Shown here in pieces: positions 1-10,740 of a stretch of 64,000 nucleotides of DNA (position 1 is the first letter of the stretch; each line of letters begins with the position of its first letter). A model generated the notes under the pieces. The model searched no databases and was not told the origin of the DNA. It saw only the letters and a list, made by a program, of their open reading frames with translations. Location: the NCBI GenBank assembly GCA_000827325.1, contig KN832877.1, positions 620,001 to 684,000 of the forward strand, written 5' to 3'. Both the position numbers and the translations under genes were made by a program. This DNA is from Oidiodendron maius Zn. Lineage: Eukaryota; Ascomycota; Leotiomycetes; Myxotrichaceae.

Positions 1-3000
1 AAAATCTCTTGCGGGTCTTGGATTTGCTAATTTTCATGACATCAATCAGCATATGCAGCTTCGGCGCAAATGGATTGAGGGTAGCGCCGTGGATGTCGTG
101 CACGATATCTCGTTGATATACGTATGCCATATGGACGGCAGGTATGTACTCTCGTTCGATGATTGTTTCGTGTTTTTCATGAAGGGTCCGATGTCCGCGG
201 AATGCTAGATCTGCAATCTTGGCATTCTGCGACGTCTCCAGTGCAATCAACGGTGGTCCACACTCCTTGGGGTGGACAAGTCCCTGTCGGGTGATGCTAA
301 CGATAAGCTCGGTCGCGAGAAGAGCCTGGTCATCTTGGGAAGCCAATGCAATTCGAGTGAAGTCTTTGAGAAAGAGCTGGGCTATGCCGATTGCGACACC
401 ATCGCCTTGACCACCACCCATAACTCCCAGCTTTGCTTTCGGGTCTGCCGCAGCACCAACTACGCCTTCTGCACCAGTCTCTGAGCGCTTTTCTTCTAAC
501 AGCAAGAACTCCTTGAAGGCTTTCATGATGATGGTCTCGAGAACAGAAGTCTGTGCATTAAAGGCTTCTTTGAATGACGTACTAATATTAGCCGACGTGA
601 AATTCTTCGGCCATGACTGGCACACCATTCCAATCGCATCGAACGCAGCTTTGCGTACGTCAAGAGGCTGGTTAGGGGATGCAAAAGGAGCGAATGTATC
701 GCTCATAAGTTTAGACACCGAATTCCCCTTCCAGTTTGGGAATCCGTCCCTAAAGCTCTCGCACTGAGGATCAAGGTCGCAATGCTTGCCACACATTCCA
801 GAAATCAATAAGAGCTTAGTGAGCTTGCGCACCAAATCCCCCTTTGAAGGATCGTTCAAATTGATATTCTTCATCTTGTGGATGCCGGTCAATGTTGACA
901 AGACCAACCGTGTGAGATGCTGGAAATCATCTAGTACACCACTGATAATCCAAAGGCACGCCACAACGTCGTCGAGGATTGCCTTGCCCATGCGTGACAC
1001 AGCCGGGATGAGCTCCTTCCTAACCGAAGCAAGAAAGCTGTTATGCACTTTCGACAGGTGTGGTAGAACATGGCGAAAGATAACTACAACCGACCGGTAG
1101 ATAGCCAAGTCATCCCCGCCGCCAACATTCGCGACGTACGGTTGCAAAAGTTGGATCTGTTCTGGTGTGAAGAGCTTCGCGTTAGACTTTGCAAAGATCA
1201 TGAGGACTTGCAAGGCATCTCGAGCTGATGGTGCGTTAGTCTCCTCGCTCATCGGGTTGTCGATAATTGTCTCGAACATGGTGGAGACAAGGGCTTTACA
1301 GACTCTAAAGTTCGCTGTAGAAAGCTTAGAATCGTTGGATAACATGTTCTGTAGAATTTTGTCGAGCATGATCGCTACGCCACTGCCTCGCTGTACCGTC
1401 TTGACCATCAGAGCTACATGATCGGCCAACGCCAGTTTGAACTGGGCCGAAGAATTCTCAGTCGAAGTAGGCTCGTAGAATGGTGACATCCACATTTCCT
1501 CTATCGACTGACGCGCAAGCTCCTGAACACCCTCATCAAGATCTGCAACTCTATGAAGCAATGAATCAGCGATAGAGCTTCTGATCTCTCCATTTGTGTT
1601 CTTCAGGTATATGTCCTTCGATAGCTTCATTGCGCGCTTACGAACTCCGATGCCGCTGTCATTGACTCGTTGTAGAATGCTCGGAATCATCTCATCTTCG
1701 AGGGACGGCCGCAGACTGATGCATTTGCCAATTAGGCCGAGTGCTGAATCGCGAACAAGAACAGAGGGGTCATTCGAGCATCGTAACAGCAAGTGCTTTA
1801 CAGCGGGCTCCCGATCCAGAATAGAGGGGTCGGTTTCCAGCACTTGATTAACACTCTTCAGGCTCTTGCTTCGCACAGTCGCCTGTTCGCTTGCCATAGA
1901 GCCGAGTAATATCGTTAGAATTCTTCCGAACGATTCGCAAAATTGCGAATGGAGTAAGGTGACTGCATAGGCGAGACGAGAATGAGAGGCAGGGACGGAG
2001 TCAAAGCCGTATTCTGCGGCCAGCCGACTCTTATCTGTAATCATCATTCGTAACCTATATGACATACGGCCATACTCTGCCTTCACTTTGTGATACTCTG
2101 AGTCATCCTCATCGAGTACATCGTAAGTGACACAGATTTTCGATGCCCACTCAGCCGTATAAAAGGCAACTGCGCTGCTCAGTTGGGGATCTGAAGAACA
2201 ATGCTGCTCAAGCGATTCTAAACTGACACGGAAAGGGCCCCAGTCCCATGATACAAGATCAGGGGGTGAAGCTTTCTTTTCGAGTGATGCCTCTGCTAAT
2301 CTCGACAGATATTTGCCCAAATCAGTATCCCCATTCTCAAGCGAGGTTGCAAGTTTTCGAGCATGAGATACAGTCTCTGAAATCGCAGCTCCCATCGAAC
2401 CTAGAAGCTCAAGGGCCATATTTTTGGCCGGGGCAGGAGTCTTGTCCCCTTCGGCCAGATGGACCATCTTAAACAGAAAAAGGCGCAGTAATAGCTCGGC
2501 AGCTGGCCACTCGGCAGAGTTGAGACAGGCGATAAAATCCTCGACGAAGAGATCTAGAAGGTTACGATACGGGGCGTCTCCAGTCTTCGTAGAATTCATA
2601 GCTCTATTCACAATGAACGCCACAACGTATGATGCATTTGATTTCGCAGTATCAAGTAGTGGAGAGACGACATCTCGAAGCTCTTGAATAGCAGTTACAG
2701 GCTGTTGCTCGGCCCGTAGCTCGGAAGTCGTTGTCGACTGGCCATTAGATGTGGAATTGGCTTGGATTCCGTCGTCTAAATCTTCTTCATCTTCGGCGCC
2801 ATTGATGGCTTCGAGAGCCTTTCTTCTACGCTTCTCTTTGGCATCATCTGCCCTGCAAGCACTTGTTTGAATAAGTCGCATGATGAGAGCTGAGACTAGT
2901 TGAATGCTTCCACCTTCTGCAAGTTTGAATTGGCGAGCGCTTTGTCTCGTAACGGGAAGCTTCTCGAGGGAAGTGAGGATCTCATCAAAGATTCCTTGTC

Positions 3001-4927
3001 GTTGCAAGGGGTTATTCAAGAATATCTGCGATAGAACATCCATAGCGACTACTCGGAGGCGATCAAAGATTGCCACGCCAAGAATCGAATCCTTCTCAGT
3101 AGGAGCATTCTCGACGAATATCAAACGAGAAGCTGTAAACTCTAAAGTATTGATGACGGTTTCTGAAAGCTCGATCTTTGCCACCAATGTTGCTAAAAGC
3201 GACAAAATCCGCCGAGATTGTGTTAGAAGGTTAGTAATAGTTTTCTTCTGTGCCGAGAGCAGTTTGAACAATGTAGCTGAAGAGCCAGAGCTACGCATTT
3301 CGACGATGGGAACAATGCAATTCTCCATTGCACTTTTAAATGCATTGAGCGCGGACTGGATTACATCTTCGGAGTAAAGTTGTTTGTCCTCGCGACCCCC
3401 AGCCATGAGGCGCAGGGAAGTACGCGCAGACCTGAGGCCCAGATCCATAACTGCGATTTGCTGCAATAGTGATTCAACTTCCGACTCGCCCATGGCGTCA
3501 TCCACCTTTATATCAAGGAGCTCAGCATCCTTGATAGGAGTTTCACACAATCTTTGTAGTCGAAGCAAATCTTCAAGGGAAACCTGAGCGAACCGTCCCA
3601 TGGATATAGTCTTCTGTAGAAGACTCTCTGTCTTCGCTTGCGCGACGCCCGCCAGTCTAACCCCCTCATTCGTTGTTGTGAAGATATTACTCGAAACTAC
3701 TGTATCTGGTTGGAGCTGGTCTTCGGCCTCAAAAATGTCCAGCAGATACTCTCGTAGAGCCTGGAGAGCCAAGTCGGCCTTTTCTCGTTGATCCAAACTC
3801 AAGGCTATATCATCGTCTGAGCATTCATCTGTTCGTCTCTTTTTAGAGATATGTTGTGGAGAGTCGGGAGAATCAGGGACGGCGTTATATTCTTCCGGGC
3901 GAAAGTTGGGAGGAAGCTCAGGTAAAATTATGGCTAATTTGGAATTAGATGTTGGCTGGCTTGGGGTGACTGAGCTCAGCGGCGCATTGCCCTGAACATG
4001 TGGCTTCTTAGGTGTGCGAGGAGAAGGTTCAGCGCCATTTCGAGCCCGCTGTTGTGGAATTTTCTGATTGGTATCGTCCATGGGTGTCTGATGGGCAGGC
4101 CGGGAAGATGGAACGACCACAGCTATGGTTGATTTTGATCGAGATGGAGAAGAATGTGACGGTACACGAGCACTCGGTATTGAAGATGGTACTTCTACCA
4201 TTATTGTAGTCTCCTCATCATAGGCCGGCTGACTTGCGACTGGATACTGCATCTTTTGCGACTTGGGCTTGACCGGGGTTTTCTGTTTCTGTAGGCCCAT
4301 CTTACCATTGGCCGTGCGAGGACTCGGTATTTCTGGTGTTGGATAGGTAAAATCAAAGGAAGTAGTATCGTATACCATTTGCGAGAAAGGGGTGAGGGAT
4401 AATTTGGGCAGGTTATTATTGGCTTCGTGGTGCGCAGTGCGTTTGGGTGCAGTTTTGAATTTGCTGGACCAAGTTAGTCAATTATTTAAGAGGGCTATGG
4501 ATGAAGCTCACTACTGTGCTACATTGTCTGGTTGGAGAAGCTGCTTGAGGTCTTCTAATGTCTGTTGTAGCCTTTGGGACGTCTGGTGGGTATTTACAGC
4601 CTCGCGATTCAGGCTTTCTAAGCCTTGCCGTGCCTCGTCGCGTTCCGCTGGGGTCGAGAATAACGAAGCAGAAGATCGAAGACCAATTGATGGGATTGGA
4701 ATAATATCTGATGAACGGATATTTAGTAAATTGAAGTTGTACGGAGGTTAGAGAAAGTGGGAGTATGCACCTGAATTGAAGGGGACAACCGAGGAGAAAG
4801 GTGAGAACGGAAGCGCCTCGTCCACGGTAGGCGGTCTGGTCCTATTGCGCCTTGGTCTATTCTGTGCAGAAGACCCGTTTGATCTGTTTGCAGCGCCATG
4901 CTGGATGGCGTACCCGTTGGCGTCCAT
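1..4927 (-). CDS. SCC2: Sister chromatid cohesion loader Scc2/Mis4/NIPBL (partial, 3' end outside window)
   Basis: This is the large subunit of the Scc2-Scc4 cohesin loader, which places cohesin on chromatin and stimulates its ATPase in the nucleus. Read as join(1..4463, 4512..4707, 4771..4927) on the minus strand: ATG at 4927, intron 4708-4770, then intron 4464-4511 (donor at 4511 or 4514, both in phase). About 1600 residues are visible and the frame is still open at base 1. The N-terminal ~300 residues are basic and Ser/Pro-rich, as expected for the Scc4-binding arm. The rest is helical HEAT-type repeat, including an acidic/basic linker near 2760-2850. Near 230-295 lies the Nipped-B C-terminal signature GLVHPKECGPPLIALETS, diagnostic of the family. 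The exon 3 frame runs without stops from 4463 to the window edge. Filamentous-fungal Scc2 proteins are roughly 1700-1900 aa, so only the last part is missing. Confidence 0.88.
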
Positions 4928-5500
4928 TTCTAGTGTTTGGTTGAGATTACGCTTGATGATGAGGTATCATGACCATAGCATGGAAGGCGTTGCCGAATGC
5001 GCACGAGCAACTTGTACACTCTGAATATCGGCAAGCAGTCATTAACTGGCAGAGATGGACTGGCGGGAGACTCGCCGGGGCCGATAATGCAATGCCCGAG
5101 TCCAATACTCTGTTGCTGTTGATGTCAAAAACCGAGAAACTCGACTCAGGTAGCCTTGCGCTAGAGTTGATGACTAAGCGAGCCTTTTCATGTTGGTGAT
5201 GGATCAGGGAAACGCCAAAGATATACGTGACATATCACTTTCGGATGTGTTTGCTCTGTTCCTAGCAATCTACAAAATATTTGGTTCGACGGCTAAGAAA
5301 AAAGCACATGAGAGTTTTGAGCAAAGCAATTATAGGCAAGACATTATTTATGGATCTATCAGTAAACGCATTCCACTCTCAGGAACACATATTCCACCAG
5401 CATAGAACCACTGCATACATGTAGAGTGTATAGACCACTCGCTTTCAATGCTAAAACTCCTGTTACACCTTTGCAAATGCATATCTGACAGTATCACCAA
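4928..5500. other. Intergenic, SCC2 promoter and MBP1 3' flank
   Basis: 573 bp between the SCC2 start codon and the stop of the upstream same-strand gene. It should hold the SCC2 promoter and the 3' UTR of the APSES gene. No conserved open frame, RNA or repeat is apparent. Short open frames here show no protein-like composition. Confidence 0.6.
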
Positions 5501-8243
5501 CTAGGCGCCGTCAACGCGCGACAAAAACTCTCGGACACGAGCGAGCTCAACATCCTCCTGTTCACTCTCCACAGCGCGCAATAAATTATTGAGGAAGCCA
5601 TCTATGTTACTCTCCTCAACATTTGTACAAAGGCTGATTATTTCTCGGTATTTGTCTGCAAGCTCCGAGCTCTTGCTCTGAAGACCTCTCACAAATTGTG
5701 AGAGTGTTTCGTTGAGGGACTTGTACGCGTTCACTCTGGCCCGGAGAACGTGGGTAGGTGGTAGAGAAGCCAGTAGTTGGCGTTGTGCTTGGTCAAGGAC
5801 TTGGGGTTGGTGGTGATTTGGGTTGATGTTGGACAAAATGTTTGCGGGAACTGCTCCAGCAGGAATAGCAAGCCCCTGATCGGCATCACCTAATTGCATG
5901 TCACCTTCAGCAACCAGTCCGTATTGCTGCTGCATCTGGTTGAGCCGAGCTCGCTCTTCGTCAGAAGCCCTCTTCAGATTAGAGATCTTGTGCTGTCGTT
6001 CTTGAATCGCCTTTGCATGAAGTCTGGATGCGTCAAGACGGCTCCTCTCTTTTCCACACGCTGCAGAAGAGTCTCGAAGGCTGACATGAATTGCATCAAT
6101 CTGGCTTTGTTTCGCTGCCATCTCTCTCGTAAACTCACTTTCAGTCTCAGAAAGGAGAGCTGAGATGGCTTCATAGAAATTAGTCATGACCCTCCAACTC
6201 TCAGGAAAAACTTACACGTGATAATGTCGCCACTACTCTCTCTTGTGTCTTTAACCAACGCCCGCTCTGCACCTCCTTGTCCTCCAACTGGGAGGCCATC
6301 CGGGTCAGTCTGATCCCCAATGCCAAAATCGACAGCACACAGATTGGAGCGATTTGTGATTGAGGTATCTGCTCCAACCTCGAGGAGTTGTGATATGATG
6401 CTGCGATTACCAATCCTTGCAGCGATATTCAATGCGGTATCGCCCGAGTTGTCCTGGACATTCACAATCTCTGACATGAATCGGCCAATGCCCATTGACT
6501 TGAGAGCGGGAGGGCCGTTCGTGAAAGACTGCTGACTATTTGGGGCGCTACCTTGACGAACAACGAACTCGAGAAGAGACTCTAAATAGTACTTGGTAGT
6601 TTGGCTCCTGCCCTTAATGGCAGATGTGATGGCGATGTGGTGCAGGACTGTCCGGCCCCGTGAGTCGCGAAATTCGATAATCGGACCCAAGATCTCGAGT
6701 AGATCCGGGAACGTGCCATTGTCGAAGTTATTGATAACGACAGCAGCACGCATCAATGCACTCTCACCAACGCGGTTGACACGAAAGATGCTCGCGCCTC
6801 TTGCAATGAGCGCTTTCAAAAGCGGGATTCGAGCAAGAGTCGCAGCCCAGTGCAAGGCGGTGTTGGAGCTTTTGTCAACTGGCATATCAAGCTCCTGAAG
6901 AGACAGCTCATGTAGAGCAGGGTGCTTGCTGAAATCAGTTCGATAGGGATCTTCGAAGAGGGACATTAGCATGTCTTTCTTTCTGTCCCCATTGGGACCT
7001 GGGGGGACGGTCAGTGGTGGTAATGGCACGGGGAACTCCTCGCCCTGAGGCATGTTGGGGTTTGGCTGATAGATGAAGGACTCGTTAGGCTCAGTGGGCG
7101 ATGGCTCTCTAATAGAGAGGCCGTAATACTCGTCGTTCAGTGACTGCTGGGAGTCCGCCATGTTTGGTGAAGGGCGCCTCCTTTTCCTCGGCGGCTCTTC
7201 AAAGTCGTTGTTGCGAGTCTCCTGCGACGCCTGCGCAAAGTGAGGCCCGGATTGCGTCGCGTAGGCAGAGTCCTGTCCGTTCATGTTGAAGCTCTCTGCC
7301 GAGGCAAGGCTCTGGACACTCTGTTGCGAACCGGGAGGAAAGGCCGACTCCTGAGAACCAAGATGTTGTTGCGAAGAGTTCTGTCGACTGAAGCTTGCCG
7401 GTCGTGTTGAAGCCCCGTTTTTGATGCGCGGTGCTGGCGAATCGAAGCGTGCCTTGCTAATAGCTGCCACTGCATGAGATGCAGTGCTCGAAATGTTCTT
7501 GAAGAAGGTCCCTGACTGTGAGCTACTTCTGCTGTCGGCACCTGAATTGTACAATCGTTTACGCTGGGCAGCCATGGCCTGTTCTTTCGTCGGGGTATCG
7601 ATTCCGCCTCTCCCTGCTACTCCGCCGTCTTGTCCCATGTCGTACGTCAAGAGTGGCCTCAAAAGCTCCTCGACGCCATACTGACGACAAAATTCGAGGC
7701 CTCGCTCGAACTTGATCCAGGTGCCTTGATACTTCCCATACCCTCCCTGCACCTTCTCATGCTCTCCTATCAGAATTTCTTTCTCCAATACCTTTGTGCG
7801 CTTGCCCTTCTCAATACCGGCAACCTTCAAGATTTGCGTGGCGTTGAGCCAACTATCCTTGCGCCTTCGCATCACGGCGATGCTATTGACCTCCATCTCA
7901 TACACATCTACGCCAGAATAGATAGCCTTCATGATAGTTAGCGCGGTATGTTAACAAAGCGTAAAACTCTAACCGAGTATATCTGGGGTGCAGAGCTCTG
8001 CCTGCTCAGCCCATTGCTCCCCTCGTACTGTCGAAACGACGCTCCCGGCTGCATCATCAAGCCATTCCCTTGGGAACCCTGGCTCATGCTAAAGGACATG
8101 TTCGGATTTGGTCGGCCAAGCGGCGAGTCCTGATCGTCGTGCGCACCTGCTGTCGAGGAGAAGGGAGGGCGATTGAGATTCTGACGGGAGTGGGAAGTGG
8201 TGGTAAGGGGCTGGGGGTTCGTCGTAACTGTCGCCGAGGCCAT
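5501..8243 (-). CDS. MBP1: APSES-type cell-cycle transcription factor, Mbp1/Res/Swi4 family with ankyrin repeats
   Basis: DNA-binding subunit of an MBF/SBF-like G1/S complex. Read as join(5501..6168, 6216..7926, 7974..8243), 882 aa, introns of 47 nt each (6169-6215 and 7927-7973), both with CTAA-type branch points. Exon 1 supplies a 90-aa Ser/Gln-rich N-terminus starting MASATVTTNPQP. The APSES/KilA-N winged helix begins almost at the exon 2 start (IYSGVDVYEMEV, then RRRKDSWLNATQILKVAG) and spans about residues 90-190. A low-complexity linker with a basic PPRKRRR stretch (likely NLS) follows. Ankyrin repeats occupy about 430-640 (STNALHWAA-like and GDTALNIAARIGN motifs). Exon 3 encodes a coiled-coil C-terminus, the usual site for pairing with Swi6-type partners. 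An in-frame TTG lies upstream of the chosen ATG. It shares a divergent promoter with the LYR gene at 8941. Family is certain; assignment to Mbp1 rather than Swi4 rests on overall layout. Confidence 0.88.
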
Positions 8244-8940
8244 AGGGGTCAAATACGCATTCAATATGGACAGAAAGACTCAAGCTCTCGGATTGAAGCG
8301 GTTGACGGGAGATATGGCGCGTTACCCGCGGTTCGCGCAAAGGGAGACTGCTGAACAGAGGAAGATGGCCTTGCTGCAGTCCAGCAGAGGAGGCTTTGCG
8401 GGATCCCAGAGTCAATGCAGATCCAAGACGCGCTGGAACAGGCCGCGGCGTAGGAAGACGTGTCTTTCGCGTTGTTGAGCGCGTGAGGGAGTAAAGTGGT
8501 TTCGGCTGGAGAGAGGCCGCGGGCGGGGGCTGCGAACACCTCAGAGCCAATCGCAGTGAAATTAGGAGACGCGACCGCCCAGCCTGCACGAAACGTAGTA
8601 ACGAGGTCCAGAAGCAGCGATGATGTGCAGATATCCAGGATCACGCCTGGGTGGAATGGGACAATGTGAACTGGCCGGCAATCAAATGGTCGCGGGGAGG
8701 ATACATGTGCACATCTAGGTTTTAAAGACGAGGATTGTTTCCTTGGATTCCACAGAACGCGTGGTGTCCATCGGGCTCACGCGACAGGTAAGGCATCAAA
8801 ATTTGTTGCCTTGTATTTCGGGCTGCGCGCCTCTTTTGAAGCCTAGCTGTATTCGAAAATATCTTGGACTCAAGATCAATACCTCACATACCTACCACCA
8901 TAGCTTAGATGTCGATGATAAGGTAGCATTCGGTCTTACC
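8244..8940. promoter_or_regulatory. Divergent promoter between MBP1-like and LYR-like genes
   Basis: About 700 bp separate the two divergent ATGs. The stretch contains one perfect ACGCGT (MCB core, the sequence bound by Mbp1-type factors) at 8757-8762. Open frames on both strands here overlap each other and show no family similarity, so I read the interval as promoter and 5' UTRs. Confidence 0.5.
8757..8762. promoter_or_regulatory. MCB-type ACGCGT element
   Basis: A perfect palindromic ACGCGT lies 514 bp upstream of the APSES gene start and 179 bp upstream of the LYR gene start. ACGCGT is the known core for MBF in yeasts. Autoregulation is an inference from a single six-base match. Confidence 0.3.
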
Positions 8941-10044
8941 ATGGACCTGCGACTGCCGGCCGAGCTTCGACATGCCTACAGAGCCCTCCTTCGTGCCGTC
9001 ACCTACCTCCCTGATGCCACGGCCCGCAAATATTTCCATGGCTATGTGCTCCATAGATTCCGCCATGTGGCCGACACTGTTAAGAACAAGATGAAGAAGG
9101 GCGAACCGTGCGAAGAGATGATCAAGAGATACCATTGCACCAAAAACATTGCGAGGACAAGGAAAGCAGCGGGACAGCTCGAGCGAGCCGGCCGGGGCAG
9201 CTCGCTGGACCTAAAAAGAGCCCTCATGCTTACGTATGGGCGCACGGGAAAGAGGAGGCGCGTATTGGTGGTAGATCTTATGAAAGTCGAAGAGAGCATG
9301 TTTCCTCAGGATCAGAATGCGCTGGAAGAGCTCATCCATCTACCACCGGGGCAGAGACCAGCTAGATTCCCCGCAAAGTCCAGAATTATATCACTCGTGA
9401 AGAGCCAACAAGCCAATCTACCAGCGGAACTAGAAAGGAAAATGATTAAAAGACTGAGTCCGAAAATACCAGAAGTGAATACATGGGGTCGCCCGCTCCC
9501 GTTGAAGCGACGAATGTCTATTACGAAGCAGCACTGGGCTTCTGTGCTAGACAGGATATTGCCTCCTCTGCCAGAGCACGAGTGGAACCGGTTACGCGAC
9601 CTTGCAACGGGGGTCATTCCTGTTGAGACACTACGGCCACGGCGGAGCAATAGCGGCAGAAGACCTGCGGCTGGAGAGGAGAATGATGCAAAGGTACTGC
9701 AATACTTCACAACTCCTGCCAATATGCACACTTCAGCTTTCGACGATGTCAGGGTCGATGCGGTAAAAGGTGCAACGTCTTGGCCAATGACCATTAGAGA
9801 AGTGAAAATCCCGCGATCCCGCCTGCATAACATTACCACGAGGTATATGCGGCGGCTATATGCGAGCATCTGGAATATGACGCCCACCATGTCACAGGAT
9901 CCAGTTACCAAGCAGTGGATAACGAAATGGGGTCAAATGCGATCGCCATCACATACGGGAAATTTCACAAGTGCGGCTTCTAGTGATATGGAGTTCTGGG
10001 AAGGTGTAGATACATCAAAATGTGAGCAGGCCTCTCCTCCATAG
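8941..10044 (+). CDS. LYR-motif (Cup1-like) protein, probably mitochondrial
   Basis: A single-exon gene of 367 aa. The start is the ATG at 8941 in a good context (ACCATGG); the frame extends upstream only through non-ATG codons. The N-terminus (ELRHAYRALLRAVTYLP, then ARKYFHGYVLHRFR) fits the complex-I LYR fold: helix, tyrosine-arginine motif, then a second basic helix. LYR proteins bind acyl carrier protein and assist Fe-S delivery or assembly of respiratory complexes in the mitochondrial matrix. The remaining ~300 residues are basic and contain a conserved-looking W-G-R-P-L-P segment near the middle; I do not recognise a second catalytic domain. Similar long LYR proteins in fungi are often labelled Cup1-like. 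The exact role is unknown. It lies head-to-head with the APSES gene and its 3' end is 107 bp from the convergent GNAT gene. Confidence 0.75.
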   Translation: MDLRLPAELRHAYRALLRAVTYLPDATARKYFHGYVLHRFRHVADTVKNKMKKGEPCEEMIKRYHCTKNIARTRKAAGQLERAGRGSSLDLKRALMLTYGRTGKRRRVLVVDLMKVEESMFPQDQNALEELIHLPPGQRPARFPAKSRIISLVKSQQANLPAELERKMIKRLSPKIPEVNTWGRPLPLKRRMSITKQHWASVLDRILPPLPEHEWNRLRDLATGVIPVETLRPRRSNSGRRPAAGEENDAKVLQYFTTPANMHTSAFDDVRVDAVKGATSWPMTIREVKIPRSRLHNITTRYMRRLYASIWNMTPTMSQDPVTKQWITKWGQMRSPSHTGNFTSAASSDMEFWEGVDTSKCEQASPP

Positions 10045-10151
10045 GTCGGAGATAGAAGACGAGGAATAGTCTTCTCTTGTACATATGTAGCACCTCGGTG
10101 TACCACAATATTAAAACTTTTCAAGAGATCGATCTCATCTAACACAACATC

Positions 10152-10740
10152 CTATTCCGCCCTCTTAGCAAGATCCTTCAGACCCTCCCCATCAACCCTC
10201 ATCGTCTGCCACTCAGTCATGGCCTTGGCGCCAATACTCTCGTAGAACCCAATGCTGGGTGTATTCCACTTCAGCACACTCCACTCCAACCTGCCCCCGT
10301 TCATATCCAACACCTCCTTCGCCAACCTCCCAAGCAGCTTCTGCCCATACCCGTGACCCCGCTCCGACTCGCGCACAAATAGATCCTCAAGATAGATCCC
10401 GGGTTTCGAACGCCAGGTGCTGTAGTTGTAGAAATACAGCGCGAGACCGGCGGGCTTGCCTTCGGGCGTGAAGAGCACGAGAGCACGAGCTGGCCGTGCG
10501 GAAGAGAGGGGTTCTTCCTTGGCTCCGGCGGAAGACGGCGCGAAGGCGAGAGTGTCTAGAAGAGATTCATGGGTAGCCTCGACAGCGTTGGGTTCTTTTT
10601 CATAGTCCGCCAGTTCCTGTATGAGCTGGAGGATTACCGGCACATCTGGAAGAGCTTGTAAGAAGAAATTCATGAGCGGTGGTGGGCTTAACCAGACCTT
10701 CTCGAGTGGCGTGGCGGATTACAGCACCCATGGAGGCCAT
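10152..10740 (-). CDS. GNAT-family N-acetyltransferase, spermidine/spermine acetyltransferase-like
   Basis: Predicted 181-aa acetyl-CoA-dependent acetyltransferase. Read as join(10152..10654, 10698..10740) with a 43-nt intron (10655-10697). Splicing restores the family's usual N-terminus, IRHATREALPDVPVILQLI, which the unspliced frame lacks. The central part has beta-4 ALVLFTPEGKPAGLALYFYNYSTW, the strand GIYLEDLFVRESERGHGYG with the acetyl-CoA-binding R/G-x-x-G-x-G/A loop, and a C-terminal YESIGAKAMTEWQTMRV segment. This pattern is typical of SSAT-like (diamine acetyltransferase) proteins, but amine specificity cannot be read from sequence alone. The donor (GTCTGG) is weak, so a later start at 10673 giving a shorter protein is an alternative. 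Base composition is more GC-rich than neighbouring intergenic DNA, as expected for coding sequence. Confidence 0.8.

Noticed and set aside
8089-8644. Overlapping minus-strand frames upstream of the APSES gene
   Set aside because: Low-complexity, mutually overlapping, no ATG or splice needed to explain the APSES N-terminus; read as 5' UTR/promoter.
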